A DNA stretch of 64,000 bases from Actinacidiphila acididurans (GCF_016918855.1 NZ_JADKYB010000005.1:310001-374000), one strand, 5' to 3'; shown: positions 16,804 through 25,952, numbered from the stretch's first letter. Translations and numbers: made by a program. The notes: a model not told the origin generated them from the sequence alone.

Positions 16804-18471
16804 GTGTCCTGCCTGATCGTCCAGAGCGACAAGACCCTCCTGCTGGAGGTCGACCACGAGGAGGCCGACGCCTGCCGCCGGGCCATCGCCCCGTTCGCGG
16901 AGCTGGAACGTGCCCCCGAGCACATCCATACGTACCGGCTGACGCCGCTGGGGCTGTGGAACGCCCGCGCGGCCGGGCACGACGCCGAGCAGGTGATCGA
17001 CGCGCTCATGGCGTACTCGCGGTATCCGGTGCCGCACGCGCTGCTGGTGGACGTGGCCGAGACGATGGCCCGGTACGGGCGGCTGCGGCTGACCAAGGAC
17101 CCCGCGCACGGGCTGGTGCTGACCAGCACGGACCGGCCGGTGCTGGAGGAGATCCTGCGGTCCAAGCGGATCCAGCCGCTGGTGGGCGCGCGGATCGACC
17201 CGGACACGGTGGCCGTGCACCCGTCGGAGCGGGGGCAGATCAAGCAGGTGCTGCTGAAGCTGGGCTGGCCGGCCGAGGACCTCGCGGGGTACGTGGACGG
17301 CGAGGCGCACCCGATCGAGCTGCACGAGGACGGCTGGGCGCTGCGTCCGTACCAGCGGCAGGCCGTGGAGGGCTTCTGGCACGGCGGCTCGGGCGTGGTG
17401 GTGCTGCCGTGCGGCGCCGGCAAGACGCTGGTGGGCGCGGGCGCCATGGCCGAGGCCAAGGCGACCACCCTGATCCTGGTCACCAACACGGTCTCGGCCC
17501 GGCAGTGGAAGCACGAGCTGGTCCGCCGCACCTCGCTGACCGAGGACGAGGTCGGCGAGTACAGCGGGACGCGCAAGGAGATCCGCCCGGTCACCATCGC
17601 CACGTACCAGGTGCTGACGACCAAGCGGAAGGGCATCTACCCGCACCTGGAGCTGTTCGACTCCCGGGACTGGGGCCTGATCGTCTACGACGAGGTGCAC
17701 CTGCTGCCGGCGCCGGTCTTCAAGTTCACCGCCGACCTGCAGGCCCGCCGCCGGCTGGGGCTGACCGCGACGCTGGTACGGGAGGACGGCCGCGAGTCGG
17801 ACGTCTTCTCGCTGATCGGCCCGAAGCGGTTCGACGCGCCCTGGAAGGAGATCGAGGCCCAGGGCTACATCGCGCCGGCCGATTGCGTGGAGGTCCGGGT
17901 CGACCTCACCGAGTCCGAGCGGCTGGCGTACGCGACCGCGGAGACGGAGGAGAAGTACCGCTTCTGCGCGACGACCGCGACCAAGCGCAAGGTCACCGAG
18001 GCGCTGGTGGCCAAGCACGCCGGGCAGCAGACGCTGGTGATCGGGCAGTACATCGACCAGCTCGACGAGCTCGGCGAGCACCTGAACGCGCCGGTGATCA
18101 AGGGCGAGACGACCCCCGCTCAGCGCGAGAAGCTGTTCGACGCCTTCCGCAACGGCGAGCTCTCGGTCCTGGTGGTCTCCAAGGTCGCCAACTTCTCGAT
18201 CGACCTGCCGGAGGCGACCGTCGCCATCCAGGTGTCCGGCACCTTCGGCTCCCGCCAGGAGGAGGCCCAGCGGCTCGGCCGGGTGCTGCGACCCAAGGCC
18301 GACGGCCACGAGGCCCGCTTCTACTCGGTGGTCGCCCGCGACACCATCGACCAGGACTTCGCGGCGCACCGCCAGCGCTTCCTGGCCGAGCAGGGCTACG
18401 CCTACCGGATCGTGGACGCCGGTGACCTGCTCAGCGGCGCCGACGAGGACGAGGGCGCGCAGGACGTCTGA
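16804..18471 (+). CDS. DNA repair helicase XPB (SF2)
   Basis: The 555-residue product has the SF2 helicase motifs of bacterial XPB: a Walker A CGAGKTLVG at about residue 203, the DEVH box (VYDEVHLLPA), motif III LTATLVREDG, and motifs V-VI with QEEAQRLGRVLRPK. The N-terminal domain starts SCLIVQSDKTLLLEVD, the usual family start, which together with GGAGG nine bases upstream fixes GTG 16804. It unwinds DNA 3' to 5' in mycobacteria and probably acts in nucleotide excision repair. The helicase-associated protein at 10195 is its likely partner. Confidence 0.93.
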   Translation: MSCLIVQSDKTLLLEVDHEEADACRRAIAPFAELERAPEHIHTYRLTPLGLWNARAAGHDAEQVIDALMAYSRYPVPHALLVDVAETMARYGRLRLTKDPAHGLVLTSTDRPVLEEILRSKRIQPLVGARIDPDTVAVHPSERGQIKQVLLKLGWPAEDLAGYVDGEAHPIELHEDGWALRPYQRQAVEGFWHGGSGVVVLPCGAGKTLVGAGAMAEAKATTLILVTNTVSARQWKHELVRRTSLTEDEVGEYSGTRKEIRPVTIATYQVLTTKRKGIYPHLELFDSRDWGLIVYDEVHLLPAPVFKFTADLQARRRLGLTATLVREDGRESDVFSLIGPKRFDAPWKEIEAQGYIAPADCVEVRVDLTESERLAYATAETEEKYRFCATTATKRKVTEALVAKHAGQQTLVIGQYIDQLDELGEHLNAPVIKGETTPAQREKLFDAFRNGELSVLVVSKVANFSIDLPEATVAIQVSGTFGSRQEEAQRLGRVLRPKADGHEARFYSVVARDTIDQDFAAHRQRFLAEQGYAYRIVDAGDLLSGADEDEGAQDV

Positions 18472-18517
18472 CCGGAAGCGTCAAGCGTCACGACGGCACG
18501 CCCGGGGTACGGCGGGG

Positions 18518-18706
18518 TCAGCGGCTGTCGGGGCGCCGCGCGGCCCCGTCCGAGCTGCCGAGCAGCACGACCTCGGCGGCCGTGACCGCGAAGACCCGGA
18601 TCGCGTGCAGTGCGCTGCCGAGGACGTGCCGGGGGTGCTGCGGCGCGGTGCCGAGCGGGGTGCCGCCGTGGGCCGCCGGACCTGGGGAAACAGTGGTGGT
18701 GGACAT
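18518..18706 (-). CDS. Small hypothetical protein, 62 residues
   Basis: An ATG at 18706, preceded by GTGGAG at 4-5 nt, begins a 62-residue frame: MSTTTVSPGP, then a Gly/Pro-rich stretch, then one amphipathic or membrane helix (ALHAIRVFAVTAAEVVLL) and a basic tail. I do not recognise a family, though similar small proteins occur in Streptomyces as I recall. It is convergent with the XPB gene. Confidence 0.5.
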   Translation of the reverse strand: MSTTTVSPGPAAHGGTPLGTAPQHPRHVLGSALHAIRVFAVTAAEVVLLGSSDGAARRPDSR

Positions 18707-19148
18707 GTCTCCACGGTACGTAGCCACCCGTGCGGTCGACGTCGCGCCGAGGGCGGAACCTCACGGCGCGCGACTGCGACCTCAGGGGGACCCGCGACCC
18801 TGACGTACGGCTCCGGGTCGACCCCGAGGCGTACGCCCGGCGGGCAGGGGACGTACCGCCGGGATGCGGAACCGTACGGCCGCGGCACCAGGTGACGGCA
18901 CGGCCGCGTCCGGACGGACTCCCGGCGGCGCCCCGGGAAAGACCCCGGGAAAAAGAGTTCGCGTGCCGCGCCCGGTCCGCGTATAGTCGCGCGTCTGCCC
19001 GCCTCCCAGCGCCGCGTGCCCGCCGTTCTCGCGGCCGGCCGCCAGGGAGTGCCGCCGCCCGGACGGAAACCGGCCGGCTCACCGACCGAGGAGGCCCGCG
19101 CCCGCGCGGGTCCGACCGTGAACCGACGTGTCCGCCGGAGGCTACGCC
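18707..19148. other. Leader and promoter region of the HelD-type gene
   Basis: This 442-bp gap holds a near-consensus -10 TATAGT at 18982-18987 with a weak -35 TTCGCG 18 bp upstream. The 10-mer CCCCGGGAAA occurs twice in direct repeat (18931-18940 and 18943-18952) just before it. Transcription from there would give a leader of about 155 nt. No gene is evident. Confidence 0.55.
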
Positions 19149-21254
19149 GTGCCCTCGCACGCCCCCATCCAGGATCCCGACAGCACCGCCAGCACGAACG
19201 ACACCACGAACCACACCGCCGACGACCCGCTGCAGCGCGAACGCACCCACCTGCGCTCGTCCCGGGCCGCGCTGCGCGCCATGCGCCAGGACGTGGAAGC
19301 GCTCGACATCTCCGACGTCACCGGCAACTGGGTGAACGCCAAGGTGCTGGCCGCCGGCATCGAGGCCCGGATCACCGCGCTGGCCGACCTCGCCGACCTG
19401 CCGCTGTTCTTCGGCCGCCTGGACTACCGGCACGCGCCGGGCGCCGACCTGGCCGAAGGGGCATCAGGGGAGAACTTCTACATCGGCCGCCGCCATGTGC
19501 ACGACGCCGACGGCGACCCGATGGTGATCGACTGGCGGGCCCCGGTCTCCCAGCCGTTCTACCGCGCCTCGCGCACCGACCCGATGGACGTCGCGCTGCG
19601 CCGCCGCTTCGGCTACACCGCCGGCGAGCTGACCGCGTACGAGGACGAGCACCTGACCGATCCGGCCGAGGCGGCGACGGCCAGCAGGCTGCTCCAGGAC
19701 GAGATCGAGCGGCCCCGCGTCGGCCCGATGCGCGACATCGTGGCCACCATCCAGCCCGAGCAGCACGAGATCGTGGTCGCGGACGTGTCCGGCACGGTCT
19801 GCGTGCAGGGGGCGCCCGGCACCGGGAAGACCGCGGTCGGCCTGCACCGGGTGGCGTACCTGCTGTACGCGCACCGTGAGCGGCTGGCCCGTACCGGCAC
19901 CCTGGTGGTCGGCCCCAACGCGTCCTTCCTGCGCTACATCGAGCAGGTGCTGCCCGCACTCGGCGAGATGCAGGTCAAGCAGGCCACGGTGGACGACCTG
20001 GTGGCGCACGTCACCGTACGCGGCACGGACTCGGCGGACGCGGCCCGGATCAAGGGCGACGCGCGGATGGCCGAGGTGCTGCGGCGGGCGGTGCGCTCGG
20101 GGATCGCCACCCCGAAGGAGGCCGCGGTCGTGGTGCGCGGCTCGCGGCGCTGGCGGGTCCCGGCGTACGAGCTGCAGGAGATCGTCCAGGAGCTGGCCGC
20201 GCGCGACATCCGGTACGGTGCCGCGCGCGAGGCCCTGCCGCAGCGCATCGCCCACGCGGTGCTGGTGCAGATGGAGCGCGCCGGCGAGGCGCCCGACGAC
20301 CGGGTGCAGGACGCGGTGGCCCGCAACCCCGCGGTGAAGGCGGTGGTCAAGGAGTGCTGGCCGCCGGTCGATCCGGCCCGCACGGTGCTGCGGCTGCTGT
20401 CGGACCGGCAGTTCCTGGCGTCCTGCGCGGACGGGCTGCTGACCGCGGAGGAACAGGAGACGATCCTGTGGGCCCGGCCGGCCCGCGGCCTGGGCTCGGC
20501 GCGCTGGTCGGCGGCCGACGCGGTACTGATCGACGAGGCGCAGGACCTGGTACGGCGTACGCCCTCGCTCGGCCATGTGGTGCTGGACGAGGCGCAGGAC
20601 CTGTCCCCGATGCAGTACCGGGCGGTCGGGCGGCGCTGCTCCACCGGCTCGGCGACCGTCCTCGGCGACATCGCGCAGGGCACCACCCCTTGGGCGACGG
20701 CGTCCTGGGCCGAGGCGCTGGCCCACCTGGGCAAACCCGAGGCGCGGGTCGAGGAGCTGACCCGCGGCTTCCGCGTGCCGCTCGAGATCATCGGCTACGC
20801 CTCCCGGCTGCTGCCCGCGATCGCCCCCGGGCTGGCCCCGGCCACCTCGGTCCGCGAGTCCGCGGGCGCCCTGTCCGTACGCGAGGTGCCCCCGGCCGCC
20901 CTCGACGACGCCGTCGTCACCGCCTGCCGCGAGGCCCTGACCCACGAGGGCTCCGTCGGCCTGATCGCCGCCGACCCCCGCCTGCCCGCCCTCTCCGCCG
21001 CCCTCACCGCGGCCGGCCTCCCCTTCCTCGCCCCCGGCGAGGAGACCTCCGCCACCGCCCGCCTCACCCTCGTCCCCGCGTCCCTCGCCAAGGGTCTCGA
21101 ATACGACTACGTGGTCCTCGACGACCCCGCCACCCTCGTCGCCGCCGAACCCGACCCCCGCACCGGCCTGCGCCGCCTCTACGTCGCCCTCACCCGCGCG
21201 GTCTCCGGCCTCACCGTCCTCCACGCCCAGCCCTTGCCGGAGGAACTGGCGTAG
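19149..21254 (+). CDS. HelD-family UvrD-like ATPase (RNA polymerase-associated)
   Basis: The 701-residue protein has an N-terminal coiled coil (LQRERTHLRSSRAALRAMRQ), then SF1 motifs: Walker A QGAPGTGKTAVGLHRVAYLL at about residue 220, two DEAQDL boxes near residues 460 and 480, GLEYDYVVLDD and the motif VI RRLYVALTRAV. This matches HelD/HelR proteins, which bind RNA polymerase and free it from DNA or, for HelR, from rifamycins. The start at GTG 19149 is set by GGAGG 7 nt upstream. I see no obvious rifamycin-associated element before it, so resistance is not supported. Confidence 0.88.
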   Translation: MPSHAPIQDPDSTASTNDTTNHTADDPLQRERTHLRSSRAALRAMRQDVEALDISDVTGNWVNAKVLAAGIEARITALADLADLPLFFGRLDYRHAPGADLAEGASGENFYIGRRHVHDADGDPMVIDWRAPVSQPFYRASRTDPMDVALRRRFGYTAGELTAYEDEHLTDPAEAATASRLLQDEIERPRVGPMRDIVATIQPEQHEIVVADVSGTVCVQGAPGTGKTAVGLHRVAYLLYAHRERLARTGTLVVGPNASFLRYIEQVLPALGEMQVKQATVDDLVAHVTVRGTDSADAARIKGDARMAEVLRRAVRSGIATPKEAAVVVRGSRRWRVPAYELQEIVQELAARDIRYGAAREALPQRIAHAVLVQMERAGEAPDDRVQDAVARNPAVKAVVKECWPPVDPARTVLRLLSDRQFLASCADGLLTAEEQETILWARPARGLGSARWSAADAVLIDEAQDLVRRTPSLGHVVLDEAQDLSPMQYRAVGRRCSTGSATVLGDIAQGTTPWATASWAEALAHLGKPEARVEELTRGFRVPLEIIGYASRLLPAIAPGLAPATSVRESAGALSVREVPPAALDDAVVTACREALTHEGSVGLIAADPRLPALSAALTAAGLPFLAPGEETSATARLTLVPASLAKGLEYDYVVLDDPATLVAAEPDPRTGLRRLYVALTRAVSGLTVLHAQPLPEELA

Positions 21255-21318
21255 GGCGCTTCAGGGAGGGGCCGGCGCCCCGAAGGGGCGGCAACCCAAG
21301 GGGCGCGGTCTGTCGCCG

Positions 21319-21345
21319 ATATGCGGCTGGCGCCGCATGGGCGCG
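21319..21345 (-). repeat. Dispersed intergenic repeat, segment B, inverted
   Basis: The reverse complement differs from 43754-43780 at one of 27 positions. It lies between HelD and CutC with a segment A copy 25 bp away. Confidence 0.75.
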
Positions 21346-21370
21346 TCAGCGCACCGCAGACGGCACCTTT

Positions 21371-21399
21371 AAGGGGCGCGGGGAACTGCGCGAGCAACC
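21371..21399 (+). repeat. Dispersed intergenic repeat, segment A
   Basis: All 29 bases are identical to 9945-9973, 11.4 kb away. Confidence 0.85.
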
Positions 21400-21451
21400 C
21401 AACACCGACCGGCGGCCCGCAACAGACATCAAGGGGCAGCCCCTACCCGGC

Positions 21452-22162
21452 TCACCCCACAACCACCGGCTGATCCAGCGCATCGCGCCACAGACGAACC
21501 GCCTTCACGTCCACCGGCCCGCCCCAGCCCGAAGGGCGAACCGCCCCACCGACGTGGAACCCTTCGAGCCCGGCCGCGCGCAGGGCGGGCACATGGTCCA
21601 GCCGCAGCCCGCCCCCCACAAGGAGTGCGGGTTCGTACCCGGGTTCCCCGGCCCGCGCGGCCTCGGCGCACAGCACGTCGAGCCCGGCCGAAACCCCGTA
21701 CGGCGAACCGGCGGTGAGATACGTGTCGAGGCCGGGCTGCCCGGCGAGCTGGAGCCGGACGGCGTCGCGGTCGCTGGCCCGGTCGATCGCCCGGTGGAAG
21801 GTCCAGGCGCAGCCGTCCAGCACGTCCACGAGCGCGTCGACGGCGTCGAGGTCGGCTCGCCCTCGCCCGTCGAGGAAACCGAGCACGAACTCCTCGGCCC
21901 CTTCGGCGCGCAGCCCTTGCGCGGCCTCGCACAGCGCGTCCAGGTCGCGGTCGTCGCCGGCGCTGAAGCCGTCGGCCAGCCGCAGCATGACGCGCAGCGG
22001 GATCGTCACGGCGGCCCGTATCTCCGCGAACGTCTCCCTCGTGGGGGTCAGTCCGTCGGCCGCCATGTCGGTGACCAGTTCGAGGCGGTCCGCACCGCCT
22101 TCCTGGGCCACCACGGCATCGTCCGCACCGAGAGCGATGACCTCGAAGATTGGTCTAGACAT
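21452..22162 (-). CDS. cutC: CutC family protein
   Basis: The 236-residue TIM-barrel protein matches CutC: GADRLELVTDMAADGLTPT near the start, PLRVMLRLADGF, the WTFHRAIDRASDRDA strand and a C-terminal GLEGFHVGGAVR. CutC was linked to copper tolerance, but that role is disputed and the enzymatic activity is unknown. TAGCTC two bases before the ATG and CACCCT a little upstream could be promoter parts. A DasR-like half-palindrome (TGGTCTAGAC) overlaps the first codons. Confidence 0.88.
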   Translation of the reverse strand: MSRPIFEVIALGADDAVVAQEGGADRLELVTDMAADGLTPTRETFAEIRAAVTIPLRVMLRLADGFSAGDDRDLDALCEAAQGLRAEGAEEFVLGFLDGRGRADLDAVDALVDVLDGCAWTFHRAIDRASDRDAVRLQLAGQPGLDTYLTAGSPYGVSAGLDVLCAEAARAGEPGYEPALLVGGGLRLDHVPALRAAGLEGFHVGGAVRPSGWGGPVDVKAVRLWRDALDQPVVVG

Positions 22163-22274
22163 ATGAGCTAGGGTGCCACATGCGTCACTTCCGCGCGAGG
22201 GGCCGGGGCATTATTGAGCCCGAGTACCTCGCCCACTTCCCCTCCCGTCACTCACGTGCCGCACAATAACGGGC

Positions 22275-22949
22275 ATGCCGCCGACTTCCGCCGCCGCCGT
22301 TCACCCGCGCTACGACGCCCTGCTCGCGGAGTGGGGTGAGGTGCTGCGCCGCTGCCAGAGCGATCCCGATGCCGCGCCGGACCCCGCCCCGTACGGGAGA
22401 GAACTGCTCGAGCGATGGGCCGAACCGCAGCGCCACTACCACACGATGGACCACCTCGTGGCGGTCCTGTCCCGGGTCACGGAGCTGACGGCGTACGCGG
22501 GCGATCCCGACACGGTGGTGCTCGCGGCCTGGTTCCACGACGCCGTCTACCGCCCGGACCGCAGCGAGAACGAGGAGCGCAGCGCCGCCCTGGCCGAACG
22601 CGCGCTGGACGAGGCGGGGCTGAGTGGCCGTCAGATCGCCGAGGTGGCCCGCCTGGTCCGGCTGACCGTCAGCCACAACCCGGCCTCGGACGACCGCAAC
22701 GGCGAGGTGCTGTGCGACGCCGACCTCGCGGTCCTGGCCGGCGACCCGGCCGACTACGCCGCGTACGCCGCCGCCGTACGGGAGGAGTACGGCTTCGTCC
22801 CCGACGAGCGCTTCCGCCCGGCCCGCGCCGACATCCTGCGCCGCCTGCTGGACCTGCCCACCCTCTTCCGCACCGCGTACGGCCAGGACCGCTGGGAGGC
22901 GACGGCGCGGCGCAACATGACGACGGAACTCGAACTGCTGGAGTCCTGA
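22275..22949 (+). CDS. HD-domain metal-dependent phosphohydrolase
   Basis: The 224-residue helical protein has the HD signature: YHTMDHLVAVL near residue 57, AAWFHDAVYRPD with the His-Asp pair at about residue 88, and a late Asp in LCDADLAVLAG. Proteins of this group are predicted metal-dependent phosphohydrolases with unknown substrates. A CACAAT box 7 nt before the ATG suggests a leaderless transcript. It is divergent from CutC. Confidence 0.85.
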   Translation: MPPTSAAAVHPRYDALLAEWGEVLRRCQSDPDAAPDPAPYGRELLERWAEPQRHYHTMDHLVAVLSRVTELTAYAGDPDTVVLAAWFHDAVYRPDRSENEERSAALAERALDEAGLSGRQIAEVARLVRLTVSHNPASDDRNGEVLCDADLAVLAGDPADYAAYAAAVREEYGFVPDERFRPARADILRRLLDLPTLFRTAYGQDRWEATARRNMTTELELLES

Positions 22950-23085
22950 GCGGGGTCGGCCGCTCCCGGCGGGTCCGGCTCGGTGCGTACCCGCGTACGA
23001 CCGGCCGGCGTCGGCGGACCCCGCCCGGGATCCGTGGCGTACGGTCGCCCCCCGCCGGTGGCCGACGGACGTCCGTACGCTCCCG

Positions 23086-23982
23086 TCAGACGCCCCCGGG
23101 TCCTCCCGCCCGGCGGGCGCGGGCGGCGGTCAGGCGCCGGCGCAGCTCGTGCTCGGGGGTCTGCGGGGGCAGGACGCGGCCGGGGTTCTGGCGCCGGCAG
23201 TCGCAGGGCCGGCGGTGCGTGCGCTGCTCGGGCGCGGCGGACCAGCGGCCGAGCAGGGCGGTGACCCGGGGGGAGCCGTGCACGCGGGCCGCCCGTTGCA
23301 GGGCGTCGATCCGGTCGAGCAGGTCCAGCTCCCAGCGCAGGACGCAGTAGCCGCAGGCCGGCACCGCTTCGGCGTTGGCCCGCTGGAAGTCCGCCAGGGG
23401 CTCGGCGACCGGGGCCGGCAGCCGCCAGAAGGCGCCCGCGCGGCCGGCCATCGAGGGGTCGAGACCGGGGTCGATCGCGTCGTACCAGCGCCGGGTCAGC
23501 AACCGCGTGGCCACCACCCGTTCGCCGCCGGACGCCTCCAGCACCGCGTGCGCCCGGGCGAGCAGCATCTCCTCCCCCGCCATCCCGAACCGCGTGTCGG
23601 CCGGCGGCACGTCCCACACCACCTCGTACCGTACCGGCGCCGTCACCGCCGGGTAGTCCAGCACGCGCCGGGCCGCCACCCGCACCCGCGGCTCGACCAC
23701 CACGCCCTGTGCGTCGGGTTGGTCCGGCACCAACCGCACCGCGGCGACGGCGCAGGCCAGCGGCGTCTCCAGCCGCAGCCGCACCGGCGTGTCCACCCCC
23801 GCCCCCACCAGCCGCAGCACCGACGCCCCGCCCATCTCCCCCAGCGGCGCGTACGTCTCGTGCCCGACCTCGATCCCCGCGTCCCGCGCCACCCGGCCCC
23901 CTTCTCCCCGGCCCCCCGAACCTTCCCTCTCGGGGACGCCCGGGGCCGACGGGTCGGTTGCCGGCGCGGGTGCAAACGCCAC
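23086..23982 (-). CDS. Hypothetical protein with C-terminal cysteine pairs
   Basis: This 298-residue frame has codon use like its neighbours and no stop-prone stretches, so I take it as real. I do not recognise a family. It has a beta-rich N-terminal half (VGAGVDTPVRLRLETPLACA), a Trp/Tyr-containing middle and cysteines in ACGYC and PCDCRRQ near the end that could bind metal. The first 30 residues are low complexity; a GTG at 23892 behind GAGAAGGGGG is an alternative start. It is the last gene of a three-gene minus-strand set. Confidence 0.6.
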   Translation of the reverse strand: MAFAPAPATDPSAPGVPEREGSGGRGEGGRVARDAGIEVGHETYAPLGEMGGASVLRLVGAGVDTPVRLRLETPLACAVAAVRLVPDQPDAQGVVVEPRVRVAARRVLDYPAVTAPVRYEVVWDVPPADTRFGMAGEEMLLARAHAVLEASGGERVVATRLLTRRWYDAIDPGLDPSMAGRAGAFWRLPAPVAEPLADFQRANAEAVPACGYCVLRWELDLLDRIDALQRAARVHGSPRVTALLGRWSAAPEQRTHRRPCDCRRQNPGRVLPPQTPEHELRRRLTAARARRAGGPGGV

Positions 23983-23991
23983 GGCCCGCCG

Positions 23992-24270
23992 CTACGTCCC
24001 GTCGCGCGGCCCCGGGTGCTTCCTCCGCCGCAGGCCCGCCGCCGTCAGGAGGCGAACGATCTCCTTCGAGGACACCTCTATCGCGCCGAGGCGGACGGCG
24101 GCGGCGTAACGGGCGGCCGGGATGTCGTAGTGGTCGCGTTCGAAGGCGCGGGGCGGAGAGCCCAGGCGGGCGGCGAAGGCGTGGAGCTCGGCGTAGGAGA
24201 TGTCGCTGACCAGGTGGGACCAGTGGCGGCCGTGGCCGGGCCAGGTCGGGGGGTCGATGTAGACGGCCAC
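23992..24270 (-). CDS. DUF4031 domain protein
   Basis: The 92-residue product reads MAVYIDPPTWPGHGRHWSHL at the start, the signature of DUF4031, with ELHAFAARLGSPPRAFERDH in the middle and a C-terminal helix EIVRLLTAAGL. The family is common in actinobacteria and its function is unknown. GTG 24270 follows the stop of the upstream gene by 6 bp and the next gene starts 9 bp beyond its stop, so the three form an operon. Confidence 0.85.
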   Translation of the reverse strand: MAVYIDPPTWPGHGRHWSHLVSDISYAELHAFAARLGSPPRAFERDHYDIPAARYAAAVRLGAIEVSSKEIVRLLTAAGLRRRKHPGPRDGT

Positions 24271-24276
24271 GAAGAC

Positions 24277-24624
24277 CTACGCGCCCAGTGAGCCGACGGG
24301 GGCGACGACGGTGCCGCTCGCGCCGCAGACCCAGTGCGGGTCGGGGCCGAGTTCGGGTTCGACGCTCAGGGCGTGCGGGTCCAGGCAGAACGGGCACAGC
24401 GGCCAGCGGCCGTGCGTCTCCAGCAGGGCGTCCTGCACGTCCTGGGCGAGCAGACCGGCGATGTAGGCGGCGCCGTCCGGCCATTGCTCCAGCCACCATC
24501 GGCGTTTGCTCAGCGCCTCCTCCAGCAACGACACGATGTCGGCCGCGGCGACGTCGCGGGCGGTGAGGTCGGCGAGGACCTGGGCGCGGGCCCGGTGCAG
24601 GACGGTTTCGGCGGCGGCGGTCAT
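24277..24624 (-). CDS. Hypothetical protein with CxxC motif
   Basis: The 115-residue product starts at ATG 24624. It is helical at first (AETVLHRARAQVLADLTARD, then SLLEEALSKRRWWLEQWPDG) and ends in a strand region with LCPFCLDPHALSVE and HWVCGASG, which could form a zinc site. I do not recognise the family with certainty. It heads the operon with DUF4031 and shares an 87-bp divergent region with the MurR-like regulator. Confidence 0.7.
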   Translation of the reverse strand: MTAAAETVLHRARAQVLADLTARDVAAADIVSLLEEALSKRRWWLEQWPDGAAYIAGLLAQDVQDALLETHGRWPLCPFCLDPHALSVEPELGPDPHWVCGASGTVVAPVGSLGA

Positions 24625-24675
24625 GGGTCCATTGTCGCAAGACGGTCCCGAGGGCGGCCGGAGCGCGGGCCCCTC

Positions 24676-24739
24676 TTGACGTGCGGAGCCGCTGAAAATA
24701 GCTTTCATCGTGTGACCTACAGCCTGAAGGAAACTTTCC
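24676..24739 (+). promoter_or_regulatory. Promoter and paired operators of the MurR-like gene
   Basis: TTGACG (24676-24681) and TAGCTT (24699-24704) are spaced by 17 bp, placing the transcript start at or next to GTG 24712. An inverted repeat TGAAA-N5-TTTCA (24693-24707) covers the -10 box, and a second palindrome GGAAACTTTCC (24729-24739) lies inside the first codons, 34 bp centre to centre. Two inverted repeats are known for E. coli MurR. Confidence 0.7.
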
Positions 24740-25683
24740 CCCAGGGTGTCCGCGCCCTCCGGGGCGCACCCGGCACCCCGTCGGGCTCCGCCACGACCCC
24801 CGATCCGGGGGCCCTGGCCGCCAAGGTCCGCACCCTCGCCCCCTCGATGACCCGGTCCATGCAGCGGGTGGCCGAGGCCCTGGCCGGTGACCCGGCCGGC
24901 TGCGCCCACCTGACCGTCACCGCACTGGCCGTCCGTACCGGCACCAGCGAGGCCACCGTGGTGCGCACCGCGCGGCTGCTGGGCTACCCCGGCTACCGCG
25001 ACCTGCGCCTGGCGCTGGCCGCGCTCGCCGCCCAGCAGGCCACCGGCGCGCCGCCCGCGGTCACCGCCGACATCGCGGTGGACGACCCGCTGGGCGACGT
25101 GGTCACCAAGCTCGCCCTGGAGGAGCAGCAGACCCTCGCCGACACCGCCGCCCAGCTCGACATGACGCAGCTGGAGGCCGCGGTGGGGGCGCTGGCCGGG
25201 GCGCGCCGCATCGACGTGTACGGGATCGGCGCCTCGGGCCTGGTCGCCCAGGACCTGGCGCAGAAGCTGCTGCGGATAGGGCTGATCGCCCACGCGCACT
25301 CCGACCCGCACCTGGCCGTCACCAACGCCGTACAGCTGCGGGCCGGCGACGTGGCGGTGGCCGTCACCCACTCCGGCTCCACCCACGACGTCGTCGAACC
25401 GCTGCGGGCCGCCTTCGACCGCGGCGCGACCACGCTGGCCATCACCGGCCGGCCGGACGGCACCGTCACCCAGTACGCCGACCTGGTGCTCACCACCTCC
25501 TGTTCCCGGGAGAGCGAGCTGAGACCGGCGGCGATGTCCAGCCGGACCAGCCAACTGCTGGTGGTGGACTGCCTGTTCATAGGCGTGGCGCAGCGGACGT
25601 ACGACGAGGCGGCCCCGGCGCTGTCCGCCTCGTACGAGGCCCTCGCCCACCGCCACGCACCGCGCCGACGCGACGGGGACTGA
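24712..25683 (+). CDS. MurR/RpiR family transcriptional regulator
   Basis: The 323-residue protein has an N-terminal helix-turn-helix of the RpiR type (LTVTALAVRTGTSEATVVRT, about residues 63-82) and a C-terminal SIS sugar-phosphate-binding domain (RIDVYGIGASGLVAQDLAQK, then AVTHSGSTHDVVEPLRAA). The location 270 bp before murQ suggests it senses MurNAc-6-phosphate and controls murQ and itself. The promoter is close to consensus and the mRNA leaderless. The regulator-target link is inferred from position. Confidence 0.9.
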   Translation: MTYSLKETFPQGVRALRGAPGTPSGSATTPDPGALAAKVRTLAPSMTRSMQRVAEALAGDPAGCAHLTVTALAVRTGTSEATVVRTARLLGYPGYRDLRLALAALAAQQATGAPPAVTADIAVDDPLGDVVTKLALEEQQTLADTAAQLDMTQLEAAVGALAGARRIDVYGIGASGLVAQDLAQKLLRIGLIAHAHSDPHLAVTNAVQLRAGDVAVAVTHSGSTHDVVEPLRAAFDRGATTLAITGRPDGTVTQYADLVLTTSCSRESELRPAAMSSRTSQLLVVDCLFIGVAQRTYDEAAPALSASYEALAHRHAPRRRDGD

Positions 25684-25952
25684 TCCCGGCACCGTCCCCG
25701 GCGCCCGTACCACTCGGTACGGTCCGCCGCCGGTTCCGCGTCCCCGGGCGCGCCCGGCTCCGTCCGGCCGTCGTCCGTGGATCCCGTCCCGGACCCCGGC
25801 TTTCGCCACCCCGAGCCCAAACCCGAACCCGAACCCCGACGAACCGTCCCCGACCGCCGGCCGGCGGCGCCGCCGCAGCGCCATCGGTGGCACCCGCGAC
25901 ACCCGCATCACCCATCCCCCCAGGCTGCGCGAGAAGGATGAACGAACCGCAT

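Noticed and set aside
24693..24707. Similarity of the MurR-gene operator to a Zur box (TGAAAATGATTTTCA)
   Set aside because: It matches 12 of 15 bases, but no zinc gene is near; a sugar-phosphate regulator site fits the context better.
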